NCBI GenBank assembly: GCA_016793565.1
Contig: JAEUMA010000659.1
Span: 1-6,758 of the forward strand
Length of the DNA: 6,758 nt
Source: Rhizobiaceae bacterium
Lineage (GTDB): Bacteria > Pseudomonadota > Alphaproteobacteria > Rhizobiales > Rhizobiaceae
Direction of reading: 5' to 3'
The notes beneath the pieces were generated by a model. That model saw only the letters and a program-made list of their open reading frames with translations. It was not told the origin of the DNA and did not search any database. Positions 6,002 through 6,758 of the stretch are shown here, piece by piece (within the stretch, counting starts at the first letter, position 1; each line of letters begins with the position of its first letter). The position numbers and the translations under genes were made by a program.

Positions 6002-6424
6002 TCAGGTCTTCGGCGCTCTCGGCCTTGCCGAAACCACTTCCCCATCCTCTTTGGTAAAGTCGCCGATGTCCGGGTTCGGCAGAACGTCCAGCACCTTCTC
6101 CGAGGGGCGAGCCAGGACGGCGCCCCTCGGCGTGATGACGACCGGCCGGTTGATCAGGATCGGATGAGACAGCATGAAGTCGATCAGCTGGTTATCGCTC
6201 AGGTCTGGGTCGTCCAACTTCAGCTCGTGATAGGGCGTGCCGCGTTCGCGCATGAGGTCGCGTGGTCGCATCCCGAGCAGGCCCAGCACTTCCTTCAGCC
6301 GTTCGCGCGACGGCGGCGTCTTGAGATACTGCACCACCTCCGGCTCCTCGCCGGAGGCGCGGATCATCGCCAGCACGTTGCGTGACGTGCCGCAGGACGG
6401 GTTGTGCCAGATCGTTACGGTCAC
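6002..6424 (-). CDS. arsC: Arsenate reductase, glutaredoxin-dependent (ArsC, E. coli R773 type)
   Basis: Cytoplasmic enzyme reducing arsenate to arsenite with glutathione and glutaredoxin. It has 140 residues, the normal family length. Seen: the N-terminal strand VTIW and active-site loop HNPSCGTSR with His7, catalytic Cys11 and Arg15; Arg59 in DLMRER; Arg93 in HPILINRPVV; and Arg106 in LARPSEKVLD. These match E. coli plasmid ArsC His8, Cys12, Arg60, Arg94 and Arg107 with a constant shift of one, so this is more likely a true arsenate reductase than the Spx or YffB relatives. The start is GTG 6424, whose GTGA overlaps the purD stop by four bases, with GGAGG seven bases upstream. It is thus translationally coupled to purD. 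No arsR, arsB, ACR3 or arsH is in the window. Confidence 0.93.
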   Translation of the reverse strand: MTVTIWHNPSCGTSRNVLAMIRASGEEPEVVQYLKTPPSRERLKEVLGLLGMRPRDLMRERGTPYHELKLDDPDLSDNQLIDFMLSHPILINRPVVITPRGAVLARPSEKVLDVLPNPDIGDFTKEDGEVVSARPRAPKT

Positions 6425-6758
6425 CGCTTCGCCTCCCTCTCCACCGCGCGCCAGCCGATGTCGCGGCGGCAGAAGCCCTCCGGCCAATCGATGCGGTCCA
6501 CCGCAGCATAGGCGCGACGCCGTGCCTCCGTCACCGTGCCGGCCGCGGCCGTGACGTTGAGAACGCGGCCGCCGTCGGCGACTAGCCGGCCGTCCACTAG
6601 CCTGGTGCCTGCCTGGAAGACCTCGACGCCATCGGTTTCGGCATCGTCGACGCCGCGGATCTCGGTGCCCTTGAGGGGCTGGCCGGGATAGCCCTTCGCC
6701 GCCATCACGACGGTGAGCGCCACATCGTCGCGCCAGCGGACCGAAACGTGGCCGAGCT
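6421..6758 (-). CDS. purD: Phosphoribosylamine-glycine ligase (GAR synthetase), C-terminal part
   Basis: ATP-dependent ligase joining glycine to 5-phosphoribosylamine, the second step of de novo purine synthesis. Only the last 111 residues are visible; the gene continues past the right edge (family length about 420-430). Seen: VALTVVMAAKGYPG, matching the C-domain VVMA-x-GYPG of PurD, then VFQAGTRLVDGRLVADGGRVL, VTAAAGTVTEARRRAYAAV, and the closing FCRRDIGWRAVERE, which closely resembles E. coli FCRKDIGWRAIERE. The ATP-grasp catalytic domain lies outside the window. Its TGA (6423-6421) overlaps the arsC GTG start. Confidence 0.96.
   Translation of the reverse strand, partial: LGHVSVRWRDDVALTVVMAAKGYPGQPLKGTEIRGVDDAETDGVEVFQAGTRLVDGRLVADGGRVLNVTAAAGTVTEARRRAYAAVDRIDWPEGFCRRDIGWRAVEREAKR
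6432..6436 (-). promoter_or_regulatory. Ribosome binding site for arsC inside the purD 3' end
   Basis: A full GGAGG on the minus strand, seven bases before the GTG at 6424-6422. It lies within the last codons of purD and decides the arsC start over upstream in-frame codons in the purD reading region. Confidence 0.7.

Noticed and set aside
5258..6385. A 375-codon plus-strand open frame across the dehydrogenase start, the palindrome and arsC
   Set aside because: It is antisense to two well-supported genes, shows no recognisable domain, is rich in Arg/His/Gly as expected from reading high-GC genes on the opposite strand, and crosses an obvious promoter region.

Overview
This is an ordinary, gene-dense, high-GC chromosomal window with eight protein-coding genes. 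Two of them run off the ends. I see no mobile element, tRNA, rRNA, CRISPR array or phage gene. The proteins look alphaproteobacterial, and the neighbourhood (FabI, a CbpA-like DnaJ, an RT0821/Lpp0805-type surface lipoprotein, then divergent pdxH) is one I associate from memory with Hyphomicrobiales (Rhizobiales). The class is fairly safe; the order is a judgement without a database search.

Left block, minus strand (1-2268): a small lipoprotein gene, then a zinc-finger-less DnaJ co-chaperone, then fabI (enoyl-ACP reductase, cut by the left edge), with gaps of 88 and 71 bases. Centre: a divergent intergenic region of about 200 bases, then on the plus strand a 73-residue two-helix LapA-domain membrane protein followed by pdxH (pyridoxamine 5'-phosphate oxidase). 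The pdxH stop directly abuts the stop of the next, convergent gene, leaving no intergenic base.

Right block, minus strand (3345-6758): purD (3' end only) overlaps arsC by four bases (GTGA). After 120 bases come a 591-residue DmdC-type acyl-CoA dehydrogenase and, 11 bases further, a crotonase-family protein. The last two look like one acyl-CoA oxidation operon. The 120-base gap holds a perfect 18-bp palindrome (TTTGACGT-2-ACGTCAAA) placed where a repressor or MerR-type regulator would act on that operon.

Nothing here amounts to a new system. The points most worth checking are the palindromic operator, the crotonase that lacks both hydratase glutamates but keeps an isomerase-like acid, the arsC coupled to purD, and the zero-gap convergent gene ends.
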